DNA of 64,000 bases from JAAURS01 sp044923475 (GTDB lineage: Bacteria; Cyanobacteriota; Cyanobacteriia; Thermosynechococcales; Thermosynechococcaceae): positions 5,146,001 to 5,210,000 of the forward strand of contig NZ_CP137338.1 in NCBI RefSeq assembly GCF_044923475.1. Direction: 5' to 3'. The position numbers and the translations under genes were made by a program. Below, piece after piece: positions 43,105 to 51,346 of this stretch. The stretch's first letter is position 1. Each line of letters begins with the position of its first letter. The notes beneath the pieces are model-generated. The model searched no databases and was not told the DNA's origin. It saw only the letters and a list, made by a program, of their open reading frames with translations.

Positions 43105-45084
43105 TCAGACGGATTGAATGGCGCGCATGAGATCCACTAGCCCAAAGCCCTGGAAATAGCGATCGCGACCCAGATCGGTGGCTGTTGAGGTAAAAATTTG
43201 CTTGATTTTTTCGGCTTCTCCAATAAATTCGCTGCGGATGGAGAGGAAGGCGGCGATCGCACCGCTGACGTGGGGGGCCGCCATACTGGTACCGCTGTTT
43301 TCAAAGTACGCGCATTCATGGTCGCCAAATTCATCAGCGACCAGCGTGCTATTGGCTGCGGCACAGGAAATAATTTTCTCGCCCGGTGCGAGCAGGTCGG
43401 GCTTGTAGCGACCGTCCCCCGTAGGACCTTTGGAAGAGAAATAAGAGACGCCGTACATGTGCGGGCTGTCGCGATGGGTCGAGCCGACCGTAATCGCGCA
43501 TTCGGCGTTGCCGGGATCGTTGATGGTGAGGTCGAGGCAAGTGTCGCTGCCGCCTTCATTGGTTTGAAGGGTGCCGTAACCCGTGTTGCCTGCCGCAACC
43601 ACGACGACAACCCCCGATTTGACGAGGCGGTTGACTTCAACGCAGAGGGGACTGTGCCCGCAGGCAAACCATTTGGGATCGAAAGAATGCCCTAGGCTGA
43701 GGTTGACGCCGTGGATCTTGAGGTCGCGCCCGTGACCGTTGATCCGCTGAACGTGGGCGATCGCCGCGATGACGTTGCTTGCATTCCCCATGCCAAACTC
43801 ATCGAGTACTTTAATACTCACGAGCTTGCACTTGGGGGCCATACCACTAATCGCCTCCAGCGTCATTTTGCGAATCGTCGTGGTTTCATTGTTGGCATCG
43901 AGTTCCTGCGATACGGCGAGCATCTTTTTCTCGGCATCTTTATCCTTAGAATCTTTTTGTAAAAACTGCTCGCCCGCAATAATTCCGGCGACATGGGTAC
44001 CGTGTCCAAACTTATCCTCTAGAGGACTTGGCCCCCCTGGTGCATTGGTGAAATCTGCATGGTACGGCGAGGCGACGTCAATGTTTTTATGGAGCGCAAA
44101 ATGGGGATGCAGGCCGTCAATTCCAGTATCCATCACGGCCCAAGTTACCCCATCCCCCGATGCAGTAAAGGAATTCCTGGCAGCATCCACCTTAATCGTG
44201 CGGATCGAGCGGGTGACGCAGCTGCGAACCTCAAAATCAGGCCAGATATGATGGATGGTGCGGAATCGCGCTCGCTCGCTTTCTGGTACGGTCTCGATTG
44301 CTCGGTCGGTCGCCTCGCCCGTCCGTCTGAGGGCTTGCTCGACATCTTCGTTTTGCGGTGTTTGTTTTGCCCGATTGCATAACTTCTGGGCTTCTTTCTG
44401 GTCGATCTCGACCAGTTTCTGGATAACTTTACCCTCCAGCGTGGCAAACACATATTGATTGCTCATCTCGGTTTTGAGCGTATCGATGCATTGATCCGGG
44501 TCGTTCACCTTAGCAGCTTTCTTTGCCTTATCGATATAGCGTTGGATCAGGGTTTTGGCCAGAAGACGCTGGTCGGGGTGCTTGATCTTGGCTTTTCCAC
44601 CTAAATCGTCGGCGATCTCAAAAGGATTGAAGTTCAGATTAATGTCAATAATCACAGTGAATCGCGTGGGCCAGATTCGCTCTACCGCAGATAGCCGATC
44701 GGCGGCAGCCATCCTCAGCAACTGACGAATTACGGGGCCTTCAAGGGAAGCCAAAACGACAGCACCGCTGACAAATTCGCTTTCAACTGGAGTTGAATCC
44801 AAACTTTGCGCTGTCTTGGCACCAACAATTTCTGCAACTTCAGGAAGTAGATCGCGAATCTGTTTCAATGCTGCTTCTGCATCGCCAGGAAAATTCGATC
44901 GCAGAAAAATTGCAGTATTGTGGGTTTCGTTCAGCTGGGGGTATTGTTTGAGAACCTTCTGTGTAATGTCAAGCTCCTGCTCGATTTGCTCTAGCAGGGG
45001 AACCGCAATGACCGAACGCGCTAATTTATTGGGGCGGAATGGTTGTGGTTTGCGGTTAGAATTTAGACGCTGAAAGTTCGTCAT
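43105..45084 (-). CDS. Subtilisin-like S8 serine peptidase with large N-terminal domain
   Basis: A 659-residue protein starting at ATG 45084 (MTNFQRLNSN). The catalytic triad is clear: Asp in AVMDTGIDG, His in GHGTHVAGI and Ser in SGTSMAAPHVSGA, with oxyanion Asn in VVVAAGNTG. The first 290 residues form an extra domain without a signal peptide, so the enzyme seems cytoplasmic, unlike most subtilases. An insert rich in charged residues (QKDSKDKDAEKKM) lies between His and Asn. The paired hydrolase follows directly. This pairing and location suggest an intracellular defence or quality-control role, which is an inference. Confidence 0.88.
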   Translation of the reverse strand: MTNFQRLNSNRKPQPFRPNKLARSVIAVPLLEQIEQELDITQKVLKQYPQLNETHNTAIFLRSNFPGDAEAALKQIRDLLPEVAEIVGAKTAQSLDSTPVESEFVSGAVVLASLEGPVIRQLLRMAAADRLSAVERIWPTRFTVIIDINLNFNPFEIADDLGGKAKIKHPDQRLLAKTLIQRYIDKAKKAAKVNDPDQCIDTLKTEMSNQYVFATLEGKVIQKLVEIDQKEAQKLCNRAKQTPQNEDVEQALRRTGEATDRAIETVPESERARFRTIHHIWPDFEVRSCVTRSIRTIKVDAARNSFTASGDGVTWAVMDTGIDGLHPHFALHKNIDVASPYHADFTNAPGGPSPLEDKFGHGTHVAGIIAGEQFLQKDSKDKDAEKKMLAVSQELDANNETTTIRKMTLEAISGMAPKCKLVSIKVLDEFGMGNASNVIAAIAHVQRINGHGRDLKIHGVNLSLGHSFDPKWFACGHSPLCVEVNRLVKSGVVVVVAAGNTGYGTLQTNEGGSDTCLDLTINDPGNAECAITVGSTHRDSPHMYGVSYFSSKGPTGDGRYKPDLLAPGEKIISCAAANSTLVADEFGDHECAYFENSGTSMAAPHVSGAIAAFLSIRSEFIGEAEKIKQIFTSTATDLGRDRYFQGFGLVDLMRAIQSV

Positions 45085-45666
45085 GATTGTTTGTGCAGGA
45101 ACGCGCGCGAAGGCTGATTCAACAAAGGCCATCCAATCATGCTGTACGGATCCCAAAAGCAGGTACAAGCCGACGCAACCAATTTTATCAGCATGTCCAG
45201 GCTTTTCTGATATTTAGACAGACGAGATCGACAAAGCAATCGCCCTATCAGTCGTTTAAGCGGACTGTAATTCACAGTCTATCTTACCAAAGCATTTAGA
45301 CTGAATTTAATATTTTATTTTTACCTTTTATCCATCAGCTAAATCGAATCATTTATTAAATAATCTTTACACGATCGAGCTTTAAAAAAGCTCTGCAATC
45401 GACTTCATCTTGGCTTGCAAAGGATGGATTGCTGGTGTTATGCGGAGTCAACAGATATGAATCGAACTATAAATCGATCGTCTTTGACGATAAACATCGT
45501 TACAACTTGACTTCATCGCAAGAAGCTAGCCGAACAATAAATATCAAGATATTTATTGTAAATATTTATAGTGGAATCAAAACCATATGTGCCAATAAAT
45601 ATCCAACGCTGCCAGAGACATAAAACCATCAGCCGTAAAGTTGCTGAGATTGCCTCACTACAGCAC

Positions 45667-47163
45667 CTAAATACTAGACGGCCCAAAGGGTAGCGCGCGG
45701 GCAAACCGCAAGAGCGATCGCCCCACCTGGACGTGCGCTTCATCCGGCTCCACAGGAATGATATTTGCAGGCGTTCCTTGGCCGCACTGTGCGACAACCC
45801 GATTTGCAGCCTCCAACCCCGTTACGTAAGCTTTTTCTTGAGACCAAGACCCGTGACGATTCACAATCCAATCGCCGCTTAAAAATAGATTGGGAACGCT
45901 AGTCGTGCTGGGTAATAGATAGCGATAGCTGCCAGGGGCAAAATGAGTGACGGCTCTGGGTAGGCGCACGATGCCGTAATCCACGACCTTCGCCTCCCGG
46001 AAGGCAGGAAGGCAGGTAGACAAGTCCTGCTGCACCATCTTCAGGATATCGGCATCATCCATCGCCAAAAATTGATTGGCATGGTAAAAATCTGCTTCGA
46101 CGACAGTGCCCGGTTCGCCCGCATAAGCATCGTGGAGGGCGTTCAGGTCGAAGAACGTCCAGCCCGTGGTGGGATGGAACCCGAAGCAGGCGTTGGAGGG
46201 GTTGGGGATGGATACCTTGCGATCGAGCCAGATCCGCGTTGCGAGCACATCCACCGCACCCAGGTTCATGACGTTGGTAAACTCGGTGCGCTGGCGCAGG
46301 CTGGTGCTATTGCGCACGATATTTTGCAGTCCTGTAATGCCCACGGCAAAAATGACCGCATCGGCTTCAAAAACTTCATCGCCGCAGACGACCGCATTGG
46401 CGCGTCCGGTCTCGTCGAGGCACACATCCGTCACGCGGCGCTGGGTCAGGAGCTTGCCGCCAGAAGATTGGATGCGATCGCACCATGGCCGAAATATTTT
46501 TTCCCCCACTGTACCGCGACACCACACCACATCGAAATCGTTTTGGTGGGCCAAGATGAAGTAGTACAGCATTCCCAAAGCTGCCGCCGCCGAGCATTGC
46601 TCTCCAGAGGCAAACAGCCCCACCAAGAGCATGGGTTCAAAGGCTTCGCGGTACAGCCGCTCCGAAACATTGTATTGGCGAAAGAGTTCGCGGGCGCTGA
46701 TGCTGTCGTAGCGCCGCCATGCTTCATCGGAGTTGTCGAAGTCTAGGACGGCTTGGATCAGAGGAAATGCAGAGAGGCGATCGGCGAGGGGTAGGCGGGG
46801 AAATTGAGGATAGGCAAAGGTACCCAAGGGCATGGGCAGGCGCGGCAGATTTTGGAAAATGGGCGAAATGGCTTCAACACCCTCAGGAGAATATTGCGTG
46901 GAGCGCGTCCAGTCTGTGAAGGGTTTGAGGCCGAGGCGGTCTACCAGGGCAAAAATATTGCGGTAGGGGTACCAAAATCCATGAATCCCAGCTTCAAGGG
47001 CGCGACCTTCGGCGGTTTGCCAGCCTGCTACGAGTCCGCCAGGATATGCGCCTGCTTCTAGGAGCGTGACTTGATAACCTTGCGTGCAGAGATGATAGGC
47101 AGCACCTAGCCCTGCCCAACCTGCACCCACTACTACGACGCGATGGGAATTAGATTTCAACAT
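45667..47163 (-). CDS. FAD-dependent oxidoreductase, carotene-desaturase-like
   Basis: A 498-residue flavoprotein of the amine-oxidase/phytoene-desaturase superfamily. The FAD-binding VVVGAGWAGLGAAYHL is near 9-24 and the flavin motif YPGGLVAGW near 40. SGDWIVNRHGSWSQEKAY holds the C-terminal FAD motif. The middle resembles zeta-carotene desaturase-like proteins. Its substrate could be a carotenoid or another isoprenoid, but this cannot be decided from motifs. It marks the distal edge of the cassette-like block. Confidence 0.82.
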   Translation of the reverse strand: MLKSNSHRVVVVGAGWAGLGAAYHLCTQGYQVTLLEAGAYPGGLVAGWQTAEGRALEAGIHGFWYPYRNIFALVDRLGLKPFTDWTRSTQYSPEGVEAISPIFQNLPRLPMPLGTFAYPQFPRLPLADRLSAFPLIQAVLDFDNSDEAWRRYDSISARELFRQYNVSERLYREAFEPMLLVGLFASGEQCSAAAALGMLYYFILAHQNDFDVVWCRGTVGEKIFRPWCDRIQSSGGKLLTQRRVTDVCLDETGRANAVVCGDEVFEADAVIFAVGITGLQNIVRNSTSLRQRTEFTNVMNLGAVDVLATRIWLDRKVSIPNPSNACFGFHPTTGWTFFDLNALHDAYAGEPGTVVEADFYHANQFLAMDDADILKMVQQDLSTCLPAFREAKVVDYGIVRLPRAVTHFAPGSYRYLLPSTTSVPNLFLSGDWIVNRHGSWSQEKAYVTGLEAANRVVAQCGQGTPANIIPVEPDEAHVQVGRSLLRFARALPFGPSSI

Positions 47164-47312
47164 TGAAAGTAACGAAAGGACTGGTTTGTGTAGACAATTT
47201 GATGCCAGAGCAGATTGACCTGTTTATATAACCTAGCGACTTATCAGAAATTTCTCAATTCATCAGCAATAGAGAGCAGGTAAAGTCTCAATCAATTTTT
47301 CAGAATCGAGCC

Positions 47313-47400
47313 ATCTAACGTTCCGCCTCACCCGCCGCTAATAACCTTTTGAACTCAACGAAAAGGCTCCAAACGGTCGGGTGCAAGTGGATTCTTATGT
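47313..47400 (-). repeat. attC-like site E (88 bp)
   Basis: On the minus strand R'' is ACATAAG (47400-47394, containing the stop of the adjacent gene), and R' is GTTAGAT (47319-47313), which fits GTTRRRY. CACCCG-A-CCG pairs with CGG-CGGGTG with one extrahelical A, and CCAC opposes GGCGG further out. This is the last site of the series. Confidence 0.7.
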
Positions 47401-47973
47401 TGTATCTATTGCTTCCCACAAATGAGGATATTCCTGATTGTCTAGCATTGATGTAATTGGGCTACCAACCAAGCTACTATCAAAATGCTCAGAGACTTCT
47501 ATCATAGCGAACATAGCCAAATCACCTAACCATTCAATCAATTCAGATTCAAGTTCCTCCTCCGTTTGGATAAACACACGACGCACACGAGTTGATGGAT
47601 CTTCGAGAACTAAATATTCAATCAATTCAGATTCAAGTTCCTCCTCCGTTTGGATAAACACACGACGCACACGAGTTGATGGATCTTCGAGAACTAAATC
47701 GTAATCCCATCCCCAAGCTGTGTCTGTATACTTAGCCTGATGCTGTAAATATCGAACTTCATAACCTTGAATAAGATCTGAAGTACTGAGAATGGGCTTT
47801 CCGGCTTGCACATCCTGTGACTTCTTCACCCATAATTCTGGGTTTTTGTGCCAATTTGGAACTTGAGGAATAACCATAATATATGCCCGCTGCTCTGGAT
47901 CTTTGACAGGCAACTCTGCTGCCACCTCCCATCCTCGATGAAGGAAATCCAGAATTTTCGACGGAATAGTCAT
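47395..47973 (-). CDS. Hypothetical cassette protein with 28-residue tandem duplication
   Basis: A 192-residue soluble protein. It contains a perfect 84-bp tandem duplication (47532-47615 and 47616-47699), which repeats 28 residues including DPSTRVRRVFIQTEEEL. Without the duplication the protein would be 164 residues. No family recognised. The first part (VAAELPVKDPEQRAYIMVIPQ, then WGWDYDLVLED) looks like a compact alpha/beta protein. It is the only gene of the unit between attC-like sites C and E. Its stop codon lies inside the R'' box of site E. Confidence 0.65.
   Translation of the reverse strand: MTIPSKILDFLHRGWEVAAELPVKDPEQRAYIMVIPQVPNWHKNPELWVKKSQDVQAGKPILSTSDLIQGYEVRYLQHQAKYTDTAWGWDYDLVLEDPSTRVRRVFIQTEEELESELIEYLVLEDPSTRVRRVFIQTEEELESELIEWLGDLAMFAMIEVSEHFDSSLVGSPITSMLDNQEYPHLWEAIDTT
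47532..47699. repeat. Perfect 84-bp tandem duplication inside a gene
   Basis: Both 84-bp copies are identical base for base. The length is 28 codons, so the reading frame is kept. Confidence 0.95.
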
Positions 47974-48065
47974 CTCAATAATTGATGGTTGTAACTGTCA
48001 AGGCTTCTTAAACCCAATACTTGTATACAGAATTACGTACTACTCTTCAACCGAGAACTTAAGCA

Positions 48066-48152
48066 ACATAACGGGTCGCTTCGCCAGCCGCAGACTGGCT
48101 TCGCTTGAAAAGCATGATACCTTGGTGGCCTGGTGCTTGCGAATTGTTCTGT
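48066..48152 (-). repeat. attC-like site C (87 bp)
   Basis: On the minus strand R'' is ACAGAAC (48152-48146) and R' is GTTATGT (48072-48066). TTCGC opposes GCGAA next to the boxes, and CCAGG opposes CTGG inside. R'' is the exact complement of R' of site D at the start of the same unit. Confidence 0.7.
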
Positions 48153-48166
48153 CGGCGAAAAACACT

Positions 48167-48445
48167 TTATCGATGAGCTTCCATATAGGCTCGCAACAGA
48201 CGATTAATCTGCGTCTGGTAGCCACGACCTTGCTGCTTAAACCATTCCAAGACATCGCTATCAATCCGTAACGTCACTTGGTCTTTATTTTTCGCAGACG
48301 GCAAACCGCCTCGCTGCACCACTGCCTTCGCAAACTGCTCTGGCGTAATTTCCGGGCAATCTGACAAATCAATGTCTTCATCCGTCATGGCATCCACTCT
48401 AGCCCAATCAGTTTGAGATTTGCGCGTAATAGGTTCTTTGCTCAT
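48167..48445 (-). CDS. brnA: BrnA family antitoxin
   Basis: A 92-residue protein of the BrnA family. The N-terminal part is acidic (DEDIDLSDCPEITPEQF), and the C-terminal ribbon-helix-helix-like part (QVTLRIDSDVLEWFKQQGRGYQTQINRLL) binds DNA. BrnA neutralises BrnT and represses their shared promoter. Its start lies 38 bases inside the brnT frame, the usual overlap in this pair. Confidence 0.9.
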   Translation of the reverse strand: MSKEPITRKSQTDWARVDAMTDEDIDLSDCPEITPEQFAKAVVQRGGLPSAKNKDQVTLRIDSDVLEWFKQQGRGYQTQINRLLRAYMEAHR

Positions 48446-48683
48446 ACTTGGTTGCCTTTCTCACTGAAATTAACCGCATTACCTCACCGCGATCGGTATA
48501 AACAACGGCGACAACTCGACCTTGCAACAAGCCAAAGGCTACAAATCGCTGCTCGCCATAACGATATCGATCGTCCTCAACCGTAACAATATCGCCGTCA
48601 AACACTTCCTCAATATCGAGGAAATCAATGCCATGCTTGTCTAGGTTAGCGAGACGTTTTTCTTCATCCCATTCAAACTCCAT
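48408..48683 (-). CDS. brnT: BrnT family ribonuclease toxin
   Basis: A 91-residue RelE-fold toxin of the BrnT family. The family start FEWDEEKRLANLDKHGIDF is at about 3-21, VVAVVYTDRGEVMRLISVRKA near 57-77 follows, and ATKYEQRTYY ends the conserved part. BrnT cleaves mRNA and halts translation. It is the first gene of a toxin-antitoxin pair that fills one cassette-like unit between sites D and C. A palindromic operator lies upstream. Confidence 0.92.
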   Translation of the reverse strand: MEFEWDEEKRLANLDKHGIDFLDIEEVFDGDIVTVEDDRYRYGEQRFVAFGLLQGRVVAVVYTDRGEVMRLISVRKATKYEQRTYYAQISN

Positions 48684-48710
48684 CGCCGAATGACCAACGT
48701 AACCCTCTCA

Positions 48711-48737
48711 ATTGTAGCTACAATCTGTAACTACAAC
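48711..48737 (-). promoter_or_regulatory. Two operator-like palindromes upstream of brnT
   Basis: ATTGTAGCTACAAT (48711-48724) is a perfect 14-bp palindrome. TGTAACTACA (48726-48735) is a near copy offset by 13 bp. They lie 28-52 bases upstream of brnT, where BrnA would be expected to bind. Confidence 0.65.
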
Positions 48738-48816
48738 CATTGGAAAATCCCAGTTTTTCAAGTCTTAACAATTCACGATCGATTTCAAAATCCTGCCGCA
48801 ACCTATAAAGCAGACG

Positions 48817-48901
48817 ACAGAACGCCCCAAATCAGCAGCGGCTAGCATCCTCTGCCTCTCAACCAACCCTCTCTATTCCGTCCGCTGCATTTGGATTATG
48901 C
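48817..48901 (-). repeat. attC-like site D (85 bp)
   Basis: On the minus strand R'' is GCATAAT (48901-48895) and R' is GTTCTGT (48823-48817). CCAAAT-GCAGCGG pairs with CCGCTGC-TG-ATTTGG, a 13-bp stem with two extrahelical bases (TG), the structural hallmark of attC. Confidence 0.75.
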
Positions 48902-48923
48902 GGCGCGCTATGCCGATCGCAAT

Positions 48924-49229
48924 CTAACTGACATGTGCGGACGCATCGATCGCCTTCACAATCTCCTGAAATGGTACAGATTCTAAAACAGACAGAAGAT
49001 TGACTGCTTTAGCCAGCAAATATGGTTTATCTTCATAATCATCCTTGCTTGGCAAAACAATCTGGATTGGCTTACCTCGATCGTCAACTCCTTTTTCAAA
49101 CACAAGCAAGCGTGGACTGGGATGACTGACTGACATCCAATGGTTCTGCTGGAGATAGCTAACCACTTCAGCAACGTGAAGTTCCTGGATTTGGGGGTAA
49201 CTTGACAAAACTTCAGGGGTCATTACCAT
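48924..49229 (-). CDS. Hypothetical protein paired with DUF4365
   Basis: A 101-residue soluble protein. Helical N-terminus (YPQIQELHVAEVVSYLQQNHW), a short beta part (SPRLLVFEKG) and a helical end. Its start overlaps the stop of the DUF4365 gene by 7 bases, which suggests translational coupling and a physical or regulatory partnership. No named family recognised. Last gene before attC-like site D. Confidence 0.65.
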   Translation of the reverse strand: MVMTPEVLSSYPQIQELHVAEVVSYLQQNHWMSVSHPSPRLLVFEKGVDDRGKPIQIVLPSKDDYEDKPYLLAKAVNLLSVLESVPFQEIVKAIDASAHVS

Positions 49230-49732
49230 TCTCCTGTTTTGACATTCTCTATCAAGGTTAGCAAAGATTCTGGGGTGAGGCGTTGCGATCGCGGGATTCT
49301 AATTCTCACAGACTGGCGATTTTCGCTGAGGCTACCGCTGAGGTATTCCCAGTAGCAGGTTCCTTGCAATCTGAGTTGTGTTTCTTCACAAATGAGCCAT
49401 TGCGCGGAATCCAAGGGCAGGGCTAACAAAATCAGGATACAGGGTGTTGCGGTTCTCATGCTGCGCCTGAGAATCAAATCATTGTAGGTCTTTGCTTCCA
49501 AGTCATAGACAACCTGGGTATCGTCGAGTTGCCATTGGGTCGAGGCTTTGAGTTGGAAACTGAGGGAAAAGCCAGATTCAACCCGACGATTCTGACGCAC
49601 CACAACCTCATCAAAGCTGCCGTCTACACCGTAGTCATATTCTCGAATGGCTAAATTGAGTGCAGCGCGTCCAGCGATCGCCCGAACGTAGGCGCGGCTT
49701 AATGCTTCAGCAATATGTTGGTCAGTGAGCAC
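49223..49732 (-). CDS. DUF4365 protein, PD-(D/E)XK nuclease-like
   Basis: A 169-residue protein of the DUF4365 family. REYDYGVDGSFDEV (Asp near 37) and LSFQLKAS (Q-x-K near 60) match the D...(E/Q)xK core of restriction-endonuclease-like folds, and YDLEAKTYNDLILR with CILILLALP complete the family pattern. Members occur in defence-rich and mobile regions. It overlaps the following small gene by 7 bases. Nuclease activity is inferred from the motif. Confidence 0.82.
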   Translation of the reverse strand: MLTDQHIAEALSRAYVRAIAGRAALNLAIREYDYGVDGSFDEVVVRQNRRVESGFSLSFQLKASTQWQLDDTQVVYDLEAKTYNDLILRRSMRTATPCILILLALPLDSAQWLICEETQLRLQGTCYWEYLSGSLSENRQSVRIRIPRSQRLTPESLLTLIENVKTGEW

Positions 49733-49789
49733 GATCGCTTACGGTGACTAGGATGAGTGACCGAATCGTAGCATAAGCTATCACCAGAT

Positions 49790-49996
49790 TCATTCTAACA
49801 AAGGGCGATTGCTACAAAATATTGGTAATTCGTCATAAGGTTTATTCCAACTCTCAAAAACCTGATTCTCTAATTTCTCAATCATTTCCCTAGATGGATT
49901 AAACTCCAATGCTTGCCAAACAGCAAGGATCGCTGCAAACCCGACAATTATTGGATTAGTATCTGTTGTCAATCCCTCGATTTTTGTTATGGTCAC
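49790..49996 (-). CDS. Small hypothetical protein, GTG start
   Basis: A 68-residue frame that starts with GTG (49996-49994) 8 bases after the preceding gene's stop. An ORF in the same frame extends upstream to 50062 but would overlap that gene. The product (TITKIEGLTTDTNPIIVGFAAI... ending in FCSNRPLLE) may be helical. No family. Same cassette-like unit as the gene upstream. Confidence 0.5.
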   Translation of the reverse strand: MTITKIEGLTTDTNPIIVGFAAILAVWQALEFNPSREMIEKLENQVFESWNKPYDELPIFCSNRPLLE

Positions 49997-50004
49997 ATGG
50001 CAAT

Positions 50005-50277
50005 TTACTCTTGAGCTGTCAGCAACGCAAATTCGACACCTATCTTTGCACCTTGTTTCCAATCCTCATAACCGTTTGCTGGAACTGATTCGATATAACC
50101 TTGACTATAAAAGCCACGACCGTTGCAATCTACAACTACAACTACAGTAGATACCTCCGACGAAAAGTAAATCCCAACTTCACATTCGGCAAAATGTGGC
50201 TTTCCATTTTTATATCGAGCAAAACGCTCTTTAGATATTCTTATCTTGGGTGCCCCTACCAAGAGTTCAAGCCGCAT
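50005..50277 (-). CDS. Hypothetical protein starting inside an attC-like box
   Basis: A 90-residue soluble protein (MRLELLVGAPKIRISKERF) with a beta-rich pattern (VEVGIYFSSEV-like strands, then TVVVVVDCNG). Its ATG (50277-50275) lies within the R' box GTTATGC of site B, so the start codon is part of the recombination site. This is a common feature of integron cassettes with very short leaders. No named family. Confidence 0.65.
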   Translation of the reverse strand: MRLELLVGAPKIRISKERFARYKNGKPHFAECEVGIYFSSEVSTVVVVVDCNGRGFYSQGYIESVPANGYEDWKQGAKIGVEFALLTAQE

Positions 50278-50360
50278 AACGGCTTGGGCGTCAGCGGTGG
50301 CAAGTATTTTCGAGTTGTTACCAGAGTGTTGAAGCCATCCACTGCACGCCCTGGTTAGAC
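50274..50360 (-). repeat. attC-like site B (87 bp)
   Basis: On the minus strand R'' is GTCTAAC (50360-50354), fitting RYYYAAC, and R' is GTTATGC (50280-50274). GGGCGT-GC-AGTGG pairs with CCAC-C-GC-TG-ACGCCC, with extrahelical bases in the same place as site D. The adjacent gene's ATG lies in R'. Confidence 0.78.
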
Positions 50361-50384
50361 ACGCCTCACCGATAACTTACAGAA

Positions 50385-50753
50385 TCATAGTGCTTCGATT
50401 TTGACGCTGCCACCCTCAATAGCATCAACCTGCAATCGATAACCGTAGAGTAATGCCATCCCAAGCAAAGGTTCCGTTTCTGATTCTGCAATGTAGATTT
50501 CGCGGTACTGTCCATCCCAAATCACTGTCGCAGTATATAAATCGAATAAGGTTTCACTGCCATCACCTAAGGTGACAATATCAGAGGCACTCCAAGGTAA
50601 GTCAAGGGTCGTGATGATTGCCGACGGCAAAGATAGAAATCCACTGAACCCTGTATCAATCACAGTATCGATCACTTGCCGCTGTCCATTCAAGTTGCGG
50701 ACAACAAGGGGAAGCGTTGCTTCACGGCGTAAATTCACGACTCCGTAAATCAT
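50385..50753 (-). CDS. Retropepsin-like clan AA aspartic protease
   Basis: A 122-residue protein with the aspartic protease motif VIDTGFSGFLSLP near residue 31-43 and a second hydrophobic strand (EPLLGMALLYGYRLQVD) as in single-domain retropepsin-like proteins, which would act as dimers. I place the start at ATG 50753, which overlaps the upstream gene's stop as ATGA. The frame is open further but then overlaps that gene heavily. Target unknown. Last gene before site B. Confidence 0.8.
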   Translation of the reverse strand: MIYGVVNLRREATLPLVVRNLNGQRQVIDTVIDTGFSGFLSLPSAIITTLDLPWSASDIVTLGDGSETLFDLYTATVIWDGQYREIYIAESETEPLLGMALLYGYRLQVDAIEGGSVKIEAL

Positions 50754-51058
50754 GGATGCTGCTTCAGACTTCGTGCCCCAAAGTGATCGACGGCGCGATG
50801 TCCGATTCGAATCACCCAAGGCTGAGCATCGGGGTACCGCTCAAAAAGCCGATTGGTTGCGGATACGAGATTTTCATCGACCTCAAAGGCTCCTGTTTCG
50901 ATATCGATCGCCACGATTTTGCCCTCGTTTCCCGTCTCGACTCGCTGCCGAATACTAGAGTCATAGAGTGCTTGCCCACGTTGAGCTAACTCTTCTTTGC
51001 TATAACGTCGTTGGCGAACTGCCATAAAGTTGACCTTTTTGCGACTTACCTCATCCAT
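50750..51058 (-). CDS. Hypothetical protein coupled to the aspartic protease
   Basis: A 102-residue basic protein. A Lys/Arg-rich N-terminus (RKKVNFMAVRQRRYSKEELAQ) is followed by VAIDIETGAFEVDENLVSA and an aromatic end. The stop overlaps the protease start by 4 bases (ATGA), so translation is probably coupled. Similar two-gene modules are frequent in cyanobacteria and may be toxin-antitoxin-like, but no function is established. Confidence 0.7.
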   Translation of the reverse strand: MDEVSRKKVNFMAVRQRRYSKEELAQRGQALYDSSIRQRVETGNEGKIVAIDIETGAFEVDENLVSATNRLFERYPDAQPWVIRIGHRAVDHFGARSLKQHP

Positions 51059-51346
51059 TTTAGCCTGGGGAGTCGGTTATTGGCTTCGATAGCTCATGTT
51101 GCTTTTCGTGACGCTCCACCCAATCTAAAAGCTAGAATGACTTGATTTGAATTGTCTTATGTATGGGTTTCGTCCCTCAACTAAAATACTGCCAGTGGGA
51201 TGTATTTTGTGTCCTTAATGATGGCGATTACACCCAAAATTTTAACCATAAAATCTAAAGTCTTAGCCGACAAATTGCATCATTTAAACTCAGGAACAAG
51301 ACCAAAAATGAGCCAAATAGAAATCTAGAACCAATCAATGGAAGGG
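51059..51346. other. Intergenic stretch with an isolated R''-like box at its start
   Basis: AT-rich, 288 bases. GCCTAAC on the minus strand (51352-51346, overlapping the stop of the next gene) fits RYYYAAC, but I find no matching stem or R' box, so I do not call an attC-like site here. Confidence 0.5.
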
